Below the pieces are notes generated by a model, which saw only the letters and a list, made by a program, of their open reading frames with translations, did no database searches and had not been told where the DNA came from. Of a stretch of DNA of 64,000 nt, positions 51,306 through 60,673 are shown one piece after another. Origin of the DNA: an uncultured Prevotellaceae bacterium (lineage in GTDB: Bacteria > Bacteroidota > Bacteroidia > Bacteroidales > Bacteroidaceae); assembly GCA_902785695.1 (NCBI GenBank), contig CACZZQ010000004.1:1-64000 (forward strand). Reading direction: 5' to 3'. The position numbers and the translations under genes were made by a program. Each line of letters starts with the position of its first letter. Position 1 is the first letter of the stretch.

Positions 51306-54300
51306 TTACAGGTTAATCTTAACGCCTGCAACAAAACTGCGGCTCTGGCCCAGACAACCCAGGTCGATACCCTGACCAATGACGCTTGAGGTCATCGTCA
51401 TCTCGGGATCGCTGCCCAGATACTTGGTAAAGGTCAGCAGGTTGTTGCCCTGAATCCAGAACTGGAAGCCCTGGATGTACTCTGACTTGATAGGCAGGTC
51501 GTATGACAGTGTCACGGTCTTCAGACGCAGGTATGAGCCATCCTCTATCCAGCGGTCGCTGAAGCGTGAGTTGCCCATAGGATCCTGGAAGGTGATGCGT
51601 GGGATATCGGTCTGCTGACCCTCCACCTGCCAACGGCGCAGAAGGGCTGTTGACTGGTTCATGAATCGGCTGCCGCCTTCGAGCTGTGAGCGCATATAGT
51701 TATAGATGTCGTTACCCAGCGAGTAGTTGAAGTTGACATCGAGCTTGAAGCGCTTCCAAGCCAGCGAGGTGAAGATATTTCCATAGAGATCGGGGTTGGG
51801 GTTGCCAATGATGGTCTGGTCGGCCTCAGTGATCATACCGTCGTTGTTCAGGTCGGCGAAGTGTACGTCACCAGCCTCGAAGTAAACATGGTCAATACCA
51901 TTGTCGCCATAGATATAGAGTCCATTGGGATCGTAGGTGGCCTTACCTGCAGCACTGGCAGAGGCAGCCTGAGCCTCGGCAGTAGTGCTAAACACGCCCA
52001 AGGTCTTATAGCCATAGAAAGCATTAGCCACATTACCTATCTGAGAGCGGATAGTGGCACCATAGATCTCATTGTCCACATACGGCTTTTCATCGGGCAG
52101 TTCGGTAATCTCGTTCTTGTAGTGACCTACGCTGGCCCCTACCTGCCACTGCCAGTCACGCGTATTGATGACCTTGGCCATGAAGTTCGCGTCGTAACCT
52201 TCGTTCTTCAGCTTACCGCCGTTAGACCAGTTCTCGCTCAATCCACTGAGGTAACCCAGACTCTGAAGAGTCAGCAGGTTGGTGGTGGTGGAACGGAAGT
52301 AGTTGACACCTACACTCAGACGGTTGTCGATGAAGCTGCCTTCGAGTCCCAAGTTGAGGCGACGGGTGGTCTCCCACTGGATCTTGGTATTACCGATTCC
52401 CTCGAAAGCCAGTCCAGAGATAGAGTGGAGGAAACGTGATGCACGGAAGTAACTGCGTGCGGCATAATAGTTGACATCGTCGTTACCGCTGATGTCATAG
52501 CCCAACGAGAGACGCAGATAGTTCACACCATCGACATTAGACAGCCAAGGCTCGTTGGTGAGCACCCATGATCCCTGGATGCCGGGGAACACGCCCCATG
52601 CTGCCTTGAACAGACGGAAGTCGCCACCATCCTGACCGAAGCGTGAAGAGCCGTCGATGGTCAGGTTGCCCTGGAGGAAATAGCGTCCTTTGTAATTGTA
52701 CTCTGCCTGTGCATAGTATGAGAGAGAGTTCCAGCTCTCGTTCACTCCTTCGGCATCCTTATTAGCCAGTGAACCAGTGATGAACGGCGTCTTATCACTA
52801 CCGGTGTTGTAACCTACCTGTGAGGTACTGGTGAACTCTTCCCAGTTGATGCGTGCACCACCGAAGAGGTGGAGGTAATGGGCATCGAAGCGGTGTGTCC
52901 AGTCAATACGTGTGTCGCTCATCACGGAGTTCTGCTTGGATGCCAGTGAGCGGGCCTCGTTATTGCGGGTCTCGCCAAGGCTGGTCACATAATAGTCGGG
53001 CGTACCGTTGATGGGGATATAGAACTTCTCATTGGTATTCACCAGGTTATAGCTGAAGTGCTCGCTCACCGAGAGATTACGGGTGATGTTGTACTTCGGC
53101 GTAACGGTGAGGTTCAGCATCGAGGTCTCGAAGCGGTTCTTGGTCTCCAGCTCACCATATTCATTGATGGCAGCGGGGTTGCCCAACTTATAGTTGTATC
53201 CAGACTTAGTATAGTTATACAGAGCCTCGTCCAGGTAAGACTCCTGGTCGATGTCGTACTGCGAATCCGAGAAGCGACCGTTACCGGCTTCATCGTGGCC
53301 ATAGCTATAGGCACTCATGAAGGGGCTCTTCACGTAGGCCAAGAAGCCGGGAGCGGTAGGCGTACCCTCATCATAGCTCTCAGGAGCACCGTCGTTGCGG
53401 ACATCGCGGGTCTGGTTGGCAAACGATGCGTCGAAGCGCACGCCCAGCTTGTTGCCCAGCGAGATATCTGTGTTGAAGCGTACATTCAGGCGGTCCATGT
53501 CGTTGTACTTCATGGTGCTCTGTGCACTGGTATAGCCTACAGAGAGGTTGTAGTTGGCCACTTCGTCACCACCCTCTACGTTGATACCGTAGTTCTGGGT
53601 CATAGCGGTGCGATAGACAAAGTCTTTCCAGTCGGTGTTCTGATGATACTGATCGTAGTAGTAGTACTTCTTGCCGTTCTGGTCGTACTCTGGCTTCAGG
53701 AACTTGAAGTCACGCAGCTGTGTGTTGGTAGACTTCAGCATCTCGGAGACATAGCCGCGATAGCCACCGGCATCCATCACCGAGAGGTACTTTGGCTCCA
53801 ATACCACGCCAGCCGAGATGTTGGCCGTGATACGTGTTGCCATCGACTTGTTGCGGCGGGTCTGGATGAGGATGACACCGTTGGCACCTTTTGAACCATA
53901 GAGAGCGGTACCGTTGCGCATCACCGTCACCTTCTCGATGTCAGCGGGATTGATGTTCGTCAGCACGTCATTATACAAACCATCGTGGAGCAATGTACGG
54001 GTGTACTGCTGGTCGATGATAACGTCATCGATGACGATGAGGGGCTGGGCATTCGAGTTCAGTGAGTTCAAGCCCTGCATGAACATCACGCTACCGATGC
54101 CGGGCGTGCCGTTACGACTAATGGTATAGACCTGGCCGCCCATCTGCTTCTGGATCTCGTCCTTAATATTGATGGCGTTGGTGTACTGGAAGTCAGTAGC
54201 CACCACATCACTGCGCACGTTGGTCTGCTGGGTGAACTCGGCCTTGAAGGTCTTGGGATAGAGTTTAACAGCCTTCTGCTCGCTGTCACGCGAAAGGCCC

Positions 54301-54626
54301 TGCTTCACAGGGTTATGATCGGGAGATGACACATAGATGCCCGTCGAGAAGAGCGGCAACTTCAAAGAGTAGCTACCGTCGTCGTCGGTCAGCACACTAT
54401 AGCCATCAATCTCCGAGGCACGCACAATAGCACCCGAGACGGGCTGCCCTGTGGCAGCATCAAACACAAAGCCCTTTACGGTGCGGGTCTCATAGTGTTT
54501 CTGCACTCTTACTACACGCTTGGTCTGAACAACCTCTTCCTCTTCTTCGGTGTCTTCATCTTGCGCTACGACACACAAGGGGAAAGCCATCAGCAGCGTT
54601 ATTCCAAATAAGATATATCGTTTCAT
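51306..54626 (-). CDS. SusC/RagA-family TonB-dependent outer-membrane transporter
   Basis: The 1106-residue protein imports ligands captured by SusD. It has a signal peptide (to about residue 22, VVAQ), a short acidic stretch (DEDTEEEEEVV), a CarboxypepD_reg-like domain (VKGFVFDAATGQPVSGAIVR), the plug domain with VMRNGTALYGSKGANGVILI, and a 22-stranded barrel ending AGVKINL. It pairs with the SusD-like gene 43 bases downstream and follows the second fasciclin gene by 31 bases. Confidence 0.92.
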   Translation of the reverse strand: MKRYILFGITLLMAFPLCVVAQDEDTEEEEEVVQTKRVVRVQKHYETRTVKGFVFDAATGQPVSGAIVRASEIDGYSVLTDDDGSYSLKLPLFSTGIYVSSPDHNPVKQGLSRDSEQKAVKLYPKTFKAEFTQQTNVRSDVVATDFQYTNAINIKDEIQKQMGGQVYTISRNGTPGIGSVMFMQGLNSLNSNAQPLIVIDDVIIDQQYTRTLLHDGLYNDVLTNINPADIEKVTVMRNGTALYGSKGANGVILIQTRRNKSMATRITANISAGVVLEPKYLSVMDAGGYRGYVSEMLKSTNTQLRDFKFLKPEYDQNGKKYYYYDQYHQNTDWKDFVYRTAMTQNYGINVEGGDEVANYNLSVGYTSAQSTMKYNDMDRLNVRFNTDISLGNKLGVRFDASFANQTRDVRNDGAPESYDEGTPTAPGFLAYVKSPFMSAYSYGHDEAGNGRFSDSQYDIDQESYLDEALYNYTKSGYNYKLGNPAAINEYGELETKNRFETSMLNLTVTPKYNITRNLSVSEHFSYNLVNTNEKFYIPINGTPDYYVTSLGETRNNEARSLASKQNSVMSDTRIDWTHRFDAHYLHLFGGARINWEEFTSTSQVGYNTGSDKTPFITGSLANKDAEGVNESWNSLSYYAQAEYNYKGRYFLQGNLTIDGSSRFGQDGGDFRLFKAAWGVFPGIQGSWVLTNEPWLSNVDGVNYLRLSLGYDISGNDDVNYYAARSYFRASRFLHSISGLAFEGIGNTKIQWETTRRLNLGLEGSFIDNRLSVGVNYFRSTTTNLLTLQSLGYLSGLSENWSNGGKLKNEGYDANFMAKVINTRDWQWQVGASVGHYKNEITELPDEKPYVDNEIYGATIRSQIGNVANAFYGYKTLGVFSTTAEAQAASASAAGKATYDPNGLYIYGDNGIDHVYFEAGDVHFADLNNDGMITEADQTIIGNPNPDLYGNIFTSLAWKRFKLDVNFNYSLGNDIYNYMRSQLEGGSRFMNQSTALLRRWQVEGQQTDIPRITFQDPMGNSRFSDRWIEDGSYLRLKTVTLSYDLPIKSEYIQGFQFWIQGNNLLTFTKYLGSDPEMTMTSSVIGQGIDLGCLGQSRSFVAGVKINL

Positions 54627-54657
54627 ATCGTTCTTTCTTTATTTTTTCAGGTGAACA

Positions 54658-56619
54658 TTAGCGTTGCATATACCATCCCTTGTATGGACGGTCGTCATAC
54701 TTTCCGTGAGGATAAATCAGGACACCAGGAGTGCCTTGTGCCTTTTCAGGTATCTTCGTTATCAGTTTGCCTGTGCCTACAGTAGCAGGCAGCGAGGTAG
54801 TCAGCTCCATCGTTCCATGAGGCACGAGCAGGATAGCATTGATGCGGATGTCACGGGTATAGACAACCTTGTCGGGCTTGGTAGCATCCACCTTCATTTC
54901 CGAAATCGACACATTGTTCTCGAACTGCATCACTATCTGCAGGTTTGTATCGTCAACGCCTCTTGTAGCCTTCGGGAATTTGTAGTCGCTGGCTACGAGG
55001 AAATAGTCGACTGAATCAGGATGGGTCTCGAAATACTTTGTCTTGCCATCTGCTCCCTGCAGCTGCACGCCCTTGGACATTCCCGGGCCATAGAGCTTAC
55101 ACTTGAACTTCGTTGGACGACGATCAGCTTCTGTGGCAGCAGTGTCGGCAGCCAGGGCCGGTGCAGTGACCACATAGATGTCATAGCCTATGTTGGAAAG
55201 CACTTTCGGCAATGTGTACCAAATCTTTGGAGACACTGTGGTGTTAGCGGGATGGAACTCCAGCAGTTTGTTGTTCCACAGCTTGTTGAAATAAGCCTTG
55301 TTAGTGGAGGTGACATCTTTTGAGTTGTGCGTTGAGCTTTCCAAAGAGTCCTTTGTGTTCTTGTCATAGTACTTGCTCACCTCCTTCAGGTTGCTGTTAG
55401 TCACGATAATCCACTGGTGGAAAGTCATGAGGGGATCAATCTTCCAGTCACTGACCTTATAGAGTTCACCGTTACTACATTTCTTGATGTCAGACTCGTT
55501 GAGTACGCCTTTGGCATTCGCAGAGTTTTTCGGCATATAATACTGATAGTACTCAAACGGTGCACCCCACTTCGACTTACGCTCCACGTACTTGAGTACG
55601 CTGTTGATTGACATGATAGAGTCTTCCCACGTATATTCCGGATTGGTGGTGTGGCTGAATGCCGTACCCTCCATGATAGCCAGTCGGGGCAGTTTATACT
55701 GCAGTGAGTCGCGCGTATCATCGTTCATACCGCCAGGCATCTGGAAGTAAGGCTCATATTCGGCTATCATCTTCTCCCACTGGTCATTGGTAGGAGCCAG
55801 CATAGTATAGGTACTGTCTTCAGAACTGAGCTTGCCCAGATAGTCGAACAGCTGGTTCTTCTGCTCAAAGACAGAGTCCAGATACTGCGTCTTACCGTCA
55901 GTGATACTACCGGGAACACTCTGCTCGGGCAGGAAGTTCTTGTAGTAGTAGCGGCGCCCCTCTTCATTACTATAGAGGAAACTGCGCACGCTGTCCAGGT
56001 CGGCATCTTCGGCAACAGCCTCAAAGATGTTGGGCAGGAACTGCACGGGTTCTGAGACAACATTGAGCACACCATTATTATACAGCTGGTTGAACTGCAG
56101 CATCTTCACCCCGTTGATGGTAGAGTCGTTGCCCAGAGCGGCATACTTACCGTTCATCAGCGTCAGCGTGTCTTGGCGTAACTCTGAGAACGAGTGGCTG
56201 TAGAGTGCCATGTGGTTCTGGATGAACTGTTTCAGCACGGTGTTGTTCTCTTCCATCACCGTACCCTTCTGTGCCTTGTAGTCGGCAATCAAGTCGTTAG
56301 CCTGCGACTCCGTCAGGTAGTCGTTGGTAGGAGCGAAGACGGTGAACACCTGGTTGCCGTTCAACCTGTCCACATATTCGCATCCCTCAATGACCTTGGC
56401 GAAGTTGCTCAATTTGTCCTTCAAGGTAGGATCACTGGTGATGGCCTGCCAGATAGTGCCGTCGTGCACACTGTTCTCACCACCTCCCAGGCTCTCGTAG
56501 TGGTCGTCCCAAGTGTCTGTACAAGAGACCCCCACCCAGCCTCCCCCTAAGATGGGGAGGAGCATATAGACTGCGAAACGAAATAGTTTCTTCGTCTTTT
56601 CCAATATAATTTGTTTCAT
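54658..56619 (-). CDS. Fasciclin-domain lipoprotein with a repeat-derived lipobox
   Basis: From the ATG at 56619 it has 653 residues. The leader ends VYMLLPILGGGWVGVSCTDT, with the lipidated Cys; the part from LPILGG to VGVS is encoded by a GC-rich repeat (56525-56563), so the signal peptide was rebuilt by an insertion and still fits a lipobox. Fasciclin-like domains follow: NGNQVFTVFAPTNDYL (near residue 100) and EDSTYTMLAPTNDQWEKMI (near 275). A C-terminal region without known motif contains IRINAILLVPHGTMELTT. Probably on the cell surface with the SusC/SusD pairs. Role unknown, perhaps adhesion or ligand binding. Confidence 0.78.
   Translation of the reverse strand: MKQIILEKTKKLFRFAVYMLLPILGGGWVGVSCTDTWDDHYESLGGGENSVHDGTIWQAITSDPTLKDKLSNFAKVIEGCEYVDRLNGNQVFTVFAPTNDYLTESQANDLIADYKAQKGTVMEENNTVLKQFIQNHMALYSHSFSELRQDTLTLMNGKYAALGNDSTINGVKMLQFNQLYNNGVLNVVSEPVQFLPNIFEAVAEDADLDSVRSFLYSNEEGRRYYYKNFLPEQSVPGSITDGKTQYLDSVFEQKNQLFDYLGKLSSEDSTYTMLAPTNDQWEKMIAEYEPYFQMPGGMNDDTRDSLQYKLPRLAIMEGTAFSHTTNPEYTWEDSIMSINSVLKYVERKSKWGAPFEYYQYYMPKNSANAKGVLNESDIKKCSNGELYKVSDWKIDPLMTFHQWIIVTNSNLKEVSKYYDKNTKDSLESSTHNSKDVTSTNKAYFNKLWNNKLLEFHPANTTVSPKIWYTLPKVLSNIGYDIYVVTAPALAADTAATEADRRPTKFKCKLYGPGMSKGVQLQGADGKTKYFETHPDSVDYFLVASDYKFPKATRGVDDTNLQIVMQFENNVSISEMKVDATKPDKVVYTRDIRINAILLVPHGTMELTTSLPATVGTGKLITKIPEKAQGTPGVLIYPHGKYDDRPYKGWYMQR
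56525..56563. repeat. GC-rich repeat in the signal peptide of the fasciclin gene (family A)
   Basis: CCCCCACCCAGCCTCCCCCT...GGGGAGGAG; the same layout as the gltB copies. It is translated as part of a lipoprotein signal sequence. Confidence 0.7.
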
Positions 56620-56650
56620 AATCAGTTTCTTTATATGATTGTACAAATGT

Positions 56651-56693
56651 ACCCTTCTCCCCTCCCTCGCAGGGAGGGGTTGGGGGTGAGTCT
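56651..56693. repeat. GC-rich palindromic repeat between the two fasciclin genes (family A)
   Basis: CTCCCCTCCCTCGCAGGGAGGGG followed by TTGGGGGTGAGTC: an intact intergenic copy that directly abuts the stop codon of the next gene. It gives the best view of what the coding copies derive from. Confidence 0.8.
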
Positions 56694-56694
56694 C

Positions 56695-58875
56695 TTACAA
56701 GTCATCCTCCATAGCACCGTTGCTATCGACAGAATAGACCGACTTGGGCACCATTTCCCAGAAGTCGAACATAAACTCGTTGTTATTACCCTTACTGCCC
56801 TCACTGGCCACACGGAAACGGATGTAGTGGTCTTTGGTGGCATCGATATAGGTCTGACAGATGATACGGCGATACATACCCGAGGTACCCATTGGACGGT
56901 TTCTGGCCGTAGCACCGATCACCTGACTGCGACCGTCGCGATAGGCACCGAGGTTCTTCAGCAGTTTCTGCTCCTCGGCTTTCTGCTCGGCAGACATCTT
57001 GTTATATGTAGTGAGCTGCACATCATCACCACCGTTATTTCCGAATCGGTCGCCCAGATACATTTCCGTGTTCAGGTTCTTGGTCATATCAAGAGGAATA
57101 CCCTGTGGAATACCGTCGAAGTACACCTGCATGATACCACGGGTAGGAATGGCGCAGAATCCCAGACGCAGCTGCCACTCACCGCTGAACGGTACAGGAG
57201 GAATGCGGAACGTCATGTCGTAGTCGCCGAAGAGGTTCCACTCGTCACCCTGCCATGACCAGAAGTTGTAGTGCGGGCGGCGCAATACAAGAAGACCGCC
57301 GTTGTTGATGGTAACACCATCCAGGTAGCCGTCGGGGAAGTAGAAGTTCTTTCCGTTCACAGGCTCATTGGCATCATCCGGCGTTCCCTGCTGGTCATCT
57401 ACCATATAGTTACCCACCTGTCGCAGACTATTAGTCATCACCTCTGGGAACACAGTAGAGAAGTCCATGCGGATACGGGTGTTGTGAATCTTGTCGATGA
57501 CATCTCTTGTGAATGCGATGACATCATCGATATAGAAGTAGCGTCCGTTAAGTGCGTCAATCACATAATCGTCACCTTCCACCTCCATGATCTTGGCACC
57601 ACGGAAGGTGTAAGACGTATTCTCATGCCACAGGCGGTTGATGAAGTGGCTGCCTGCAGCTTCACCGCCACGGCAGTTCTGCTTCGGAGTCTGCTCGTCA
57701 GAGAGCATCGTGAGCAGCGATATCTTCAACATGGTGTGAGGCAGCAGTGTGGTGTACCATTCCGTGGGGTTCACCAGCTTGGTGTCGAAGCCGAAGGGTT
57801 CCTTTGTCTCCTTCATCATCCTGGAAATAAGTGCCTCGGCATTTGGCACGTAGCGCGTCATGATATGGTACTGGATGAAGCGCTTCAGCGGGTTGATGTC
57901 ACAGGCAATGCTGTCGAAGCTATGTTCCGGTTTGTCCACATCGTCGGGGAATGCGGGGTCGTAAAGTTTGCAGGCCAGCTCATAGAGGGCATGGAGCTTG
58001 CCGGGAATGGTGTCGATGCCATATTTCTCGAATGCGGCGTTGTAGACAGAGTCGGTCTCAATGAACACGGTAAAGCCGAACTTCCTTTCATCAGGCATCC
58101 ATGCCACCTCGTTCCAAACATGCGACTTGTAGTACACTTTTTGCTTCTGGTCCTTCAGAGCTTTCTCTTTCACCTGCTCATAGCTGTCATCCCTGATGAT
58201 ATTATAGATGTAACCGCGTACACCAGTCTTATCGAGTGCTTCATAGAACAACCCGATATTTTTATTGTCACCCAGAATATCTGCGATATACTTGTTTGAC
58301 TTCTGGATTACCGAGGTGATAGGCTGCACGATACCATTTTCCACAGAGTCGTTCTGGTGCACAATCTCACCGTTCTCCAACGTATCCCTATAAATGATAA
58401 AGCCTTTACCTTCCAGCTGGATGACGGCATTACTGTCGGCATCGAACTCCGGCTTGGTGGCGATATAACGTCCCAGAAGGTTGCCAGTAGACAGTGTTCC
58501 CTCGCTCATCTCGAAGGTAGAATACATATTCTGTACGATGTGTGTGCGGGCAATGGTGTCGCAGTCTTCATCGCTCAGATCCGACACGCTGCTCAGGCCA
58601 CGGCTCTGCAGATACTCGTCGATAGCCTTGTTGTTGGGCAGGAACAGGGTGTACTGTCCGTAGGTGGAGAGCAAGTCCATCAGGTTTGCCCTCTCCACGA
58701 TGGTGGTGAACTCACTGTATTGTTCGCGATTCTTGATATAATCGCTCATCATCTCGCCCGTGAAGGTATAGAAATACTCACTGTCGGGCTCATCCGAGCA
58801 GCTGGAGAAGCTTCCCGTTGTCACGACGGCAACGAGTGCCATCAATGCTGTTTTGAAATATTTATTGAACTTCAT
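56695..58875 (-). CDS. Fasciclin-domain lipoprotein
   Basis: From the ATG at 58875 the protein has 726 residues: lipobox FSSC followed by SDEPDSE; a first fasciclin-like domain with MDLLSTYGQYTLFLPNNKAI (near residue 75) and IARTHIVQNMYST; a second one (about 200-470) with KRFIQYHIMTRYV; and a C-terminal beta-sandwich (about 480-690) with NNGGLLVLRRPHYNFWSW and WQLRLGFCAIPTRG that may bind ligand. It lies 18 bases after the first SusD gene. Similar in plan to the next fasciclin protein, but not a recent copy. Confidence 0.78.
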   Translation of the reverse strand: MKFNKYFKTALMALVAVVTTGSFSSCSDEPDSEYFYTFTGEMMSDYIKNREQYSEFTTIVERANLMDLLSTYGQYTLFLPNNKAIDEYLQSRGLSSVSDLSDEDCDTIARTHIVQNMYSTFEMSEGTLSTGNLLGRYIATKPEFDADSNAVIQLEGKGFIIYRDTLENGEIVHQNDSVENGIVQPITSVIQKSNKYIADILGDNKNIGLFYEALDKTGVRGYIYNIIRDDSYEQVKEKALKDQKQKVYYKSHVWNEVAWMPDERKFGFTVFIETDSVYNAAFEKYGIDTIPGKLHALYELACKLYDPAFPDDVDKPEHSFDSIACDINPLKRFIQYHIMTRYVPNAEALISRMMKETKEPFGFDTKLVNPTEWYTTLLPHTMLKISLLTMLSDEQTPKQNCRGGEAAGSHFINRLWHENTSYTFRGAKIMEVEGDDYVIDALNGRYFYIDDVIAFTRDVIDKIHNTRIRMDFSTVFPEVMTNSLRQVGNYMVDDQQGTPDDANEPVNGKNFYFPDGYLDGVTINNGGLLVLRRPHYNFWSWQGDEWNLFGDYDMTFRIPPVPFSGEWQLRLGFCAIPTRGIMQVYFDGIPQGIPLDMTKNLNTEMYLGDRFGNNGGDDVQLTTYNKMSAEQKAEEQKLLKNLGAYRDGRSQVIGATARNRPMGTSGMYRRIICQTYIDATKDHYIRFRVASEGSKGNNNEFMFDFWEMVPKSVYSVDSNGAMEDDL

Positions 58876-58892
58876 AATCAGAATCATTATTA

Positions 58893-60644
58893 TTAAGACT
58901 TGTCCATGCTCTCATTCTCGCCGCTACTGAATGCCGGGTTGGGCACCAGGTTACGGTTCACCTTCAGCTCTTCCAGGTTATAAGGCCAGAAGATAGCATC
59001 CATTTTCTTGAAGAAGTTTGCCACGAATCCCGCATTCACATCGTCGCGCTTTGAGGCGGCCGAGATAATCTCGTTGGTGCTGCCGGCACGCATAGCATAA
59101 CGTACCAGGTCATACCAGCGCTTTCCCTCGTACATCAGCTCACGTTGACGCTCACGCTTCACCAGCTCTGACATCTGTGCCTTGGTAGCACCCGTATTAA
59201 GCTGCAGGGTGTCGCTTGCCGCCAGTTCTTTCTTGCAGATAGAACGCTTGTTGACGACATTGGTCAGCTCGAATGCCTTTTTGATCAATGGCTCGTTGTA
59301 GTCCAGCACCTCCTGTGTACTACCCTCCTGCATCTTCTCGCAGTAGGCCTCAGCCTCCATCAGCATAACATCTGAGAGACGGTAGATAATCCACTGACTG
59401 CTATTCTCGCCATCCAAATATTTCTTGTAAGTAGCAGTAGGACTGGCATTAGAAGCCTTGATGTCAATGGAAGAAGCCGACAATTTCTCAATGGGTACAT
59501 TACTGGTCTTCGTGCCGTCGCAGTTCAGATACAGACGTGCATCCAATCTCTTGTTCTTGTCATCGAAGATTTTTCTTCCTGAATTGAGTTCAATATCTTC
59601 CTGCACTATTTTCGATGCTACGAGAAGACCATCACCATTGCTATGCCCATAGAGTGATGTAATCGCCTTGTTGCTGAGCATACCGCTTGTCTTTGGACTT
59701 TCATCGAAGTTTAGTTCAAAGATGCTCTCCTTGCTGGCACCTTTAACGAAGATAGACTCGTAAGCCTTTCCGTAATTCGTTCCATTCAGCTCATCATTCA
59801 CCAGTGGATAGCCATTGAGGCGTTTCTCTAAGAGCGACTCATTAGAGCCATAGAGGTTCTTGTTCTTCTCTCTTTCCTCTTTCTCGATAGCCTTCTTATG
59901 GTCGATTACCTTCTCTGCATAGTCGATACACTTGTCGTAATCGCCCTTCCACAGATACATATCGCACAACATGGCGCGGATGGCATCCTGGGTGATGCGG
60001 CCAGCCTGATAGCGGGGCTTCTTCTCGGGATAGCGTGTCACGGCATCATTCTCTACAGCCTCCAGGTCGGCAATCAGGTTGTCGAGCACCTCGTCAAACG
60101 GAGTAGCCTCGAGATCCATCTTCTGGTCATCGTCGGTAAAGGCCTCACGAGAGAAGGGTACGTCGCGGAAGGTGCGAATCAGATAGAAATAGCAGAGCGA
60201 GCGCAATGCTGTGACCTCAGCGATGGTAGCCTTTAGGTCGCTCTGTGTATATGCGGGGTCTTTCTCTGCCACCATGGGCGCATATTTCAGCACAGTGTTG
60301 CATCGGTTGATTACCTCATAGAAAGAATCCCACGTGGTATAGTTGTTCATTGCCGTGATGTTCTCCTTCAAAATGTTATGAAGGTGTGCATCGTTGGTAA
60401 TGTTCGGTCCTGCCTGCACATGCTCACTTCTGGCCTCACCCCAGATGATCATGCGGCTAATCACATTCTGCGACTGCATCAGCGAATAGCAGCCTGTCAC
60501 GATATTATCGACGTCGGCTTTCTCATTCCAGAAATCCTCAAAGATGATCTCGCTCTGAGGTTTGAGGTCCAGGAAGTCAGAGCAAGACATCAGCCCACAG
60601 GCAACGCAGATGGCGCAGATTATTTTATTATATCTTGTTTTCAT
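58893..60644 (-). CDS. SusD/RagB-family nutrient-binding lipoprotein
   Basis: The 583-residue protein has a lipobox (ACGLMSC, then SDFLDLKPQ) and strong family motifs: the start DFLDLKPQSEIIFEDFW, TPR-like helices (AEVTALRSLCYFYLIRTFRD), the C-terminal VKRERQRELMYEGKRWYDLV block and a final WPYNLEELKVNRNLVPNP. It is the partner of the SusC gene 29 bases upstream. Ligand unknown. Confidence 0.92.
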   Translation of the reverse strand: MKTRYNKIICAICVACGLMSCSDFLDLKPQSEIIFEDFWNEKADVDNIVTGCYSLMQSQNVISRMIIWGEARSEHVQAGPNITNDAHLHNILKENITAMNNYTTWDSFYEVINRCNTVLKYAPMVAEKDPAYTQSDLKATIAEVTALRSLCYFYLIRTFRDVPFSREAFTDDDQKMDLEATPFDEVLDNLIADLEAVENDAVTRYPEKKPRYQAGRITQDAIRAMLCDMYLWKGDYDKCIDYAEKVIDHKKAIEKEEREKNKNLYGSNESLLEKRLNGYPLVNDELNGTNYGKAYESIFVKGASKESIFELNFDESPKTSGMLSNKAITSLYGHSNGDGLLVASKIVQEDIELNSGRKIFDDKNKRLDARLYLNCDGTKTSNVPIEKLSASSIDIKASNASPTATYKKYLDGENSSQWIIYRLSDVMLMEAEAYCEKMQEGSTQEVLDYNEPLIKKAFELTNVVNKRSICKKELAASDTLQLNTGATKAQMSELVKRERQRELMYEGKRWYDLVRYAMRAGSTNEIISAASKRDDVNAGFVANFFKKMDAIFWPYNLEELKVNRNLVPNPAFSSGENESMDKS

Positions 60645-60673
60645 AATCTTCTTGTTTCTTTTAAAATCTACGT

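Noticed and set aside
57271-58299. Plus-strand open frame of 342 codons
   Set aside because: It is antisense to a fasciclin lipoprotein gene with clear motifs and a signal peptide.
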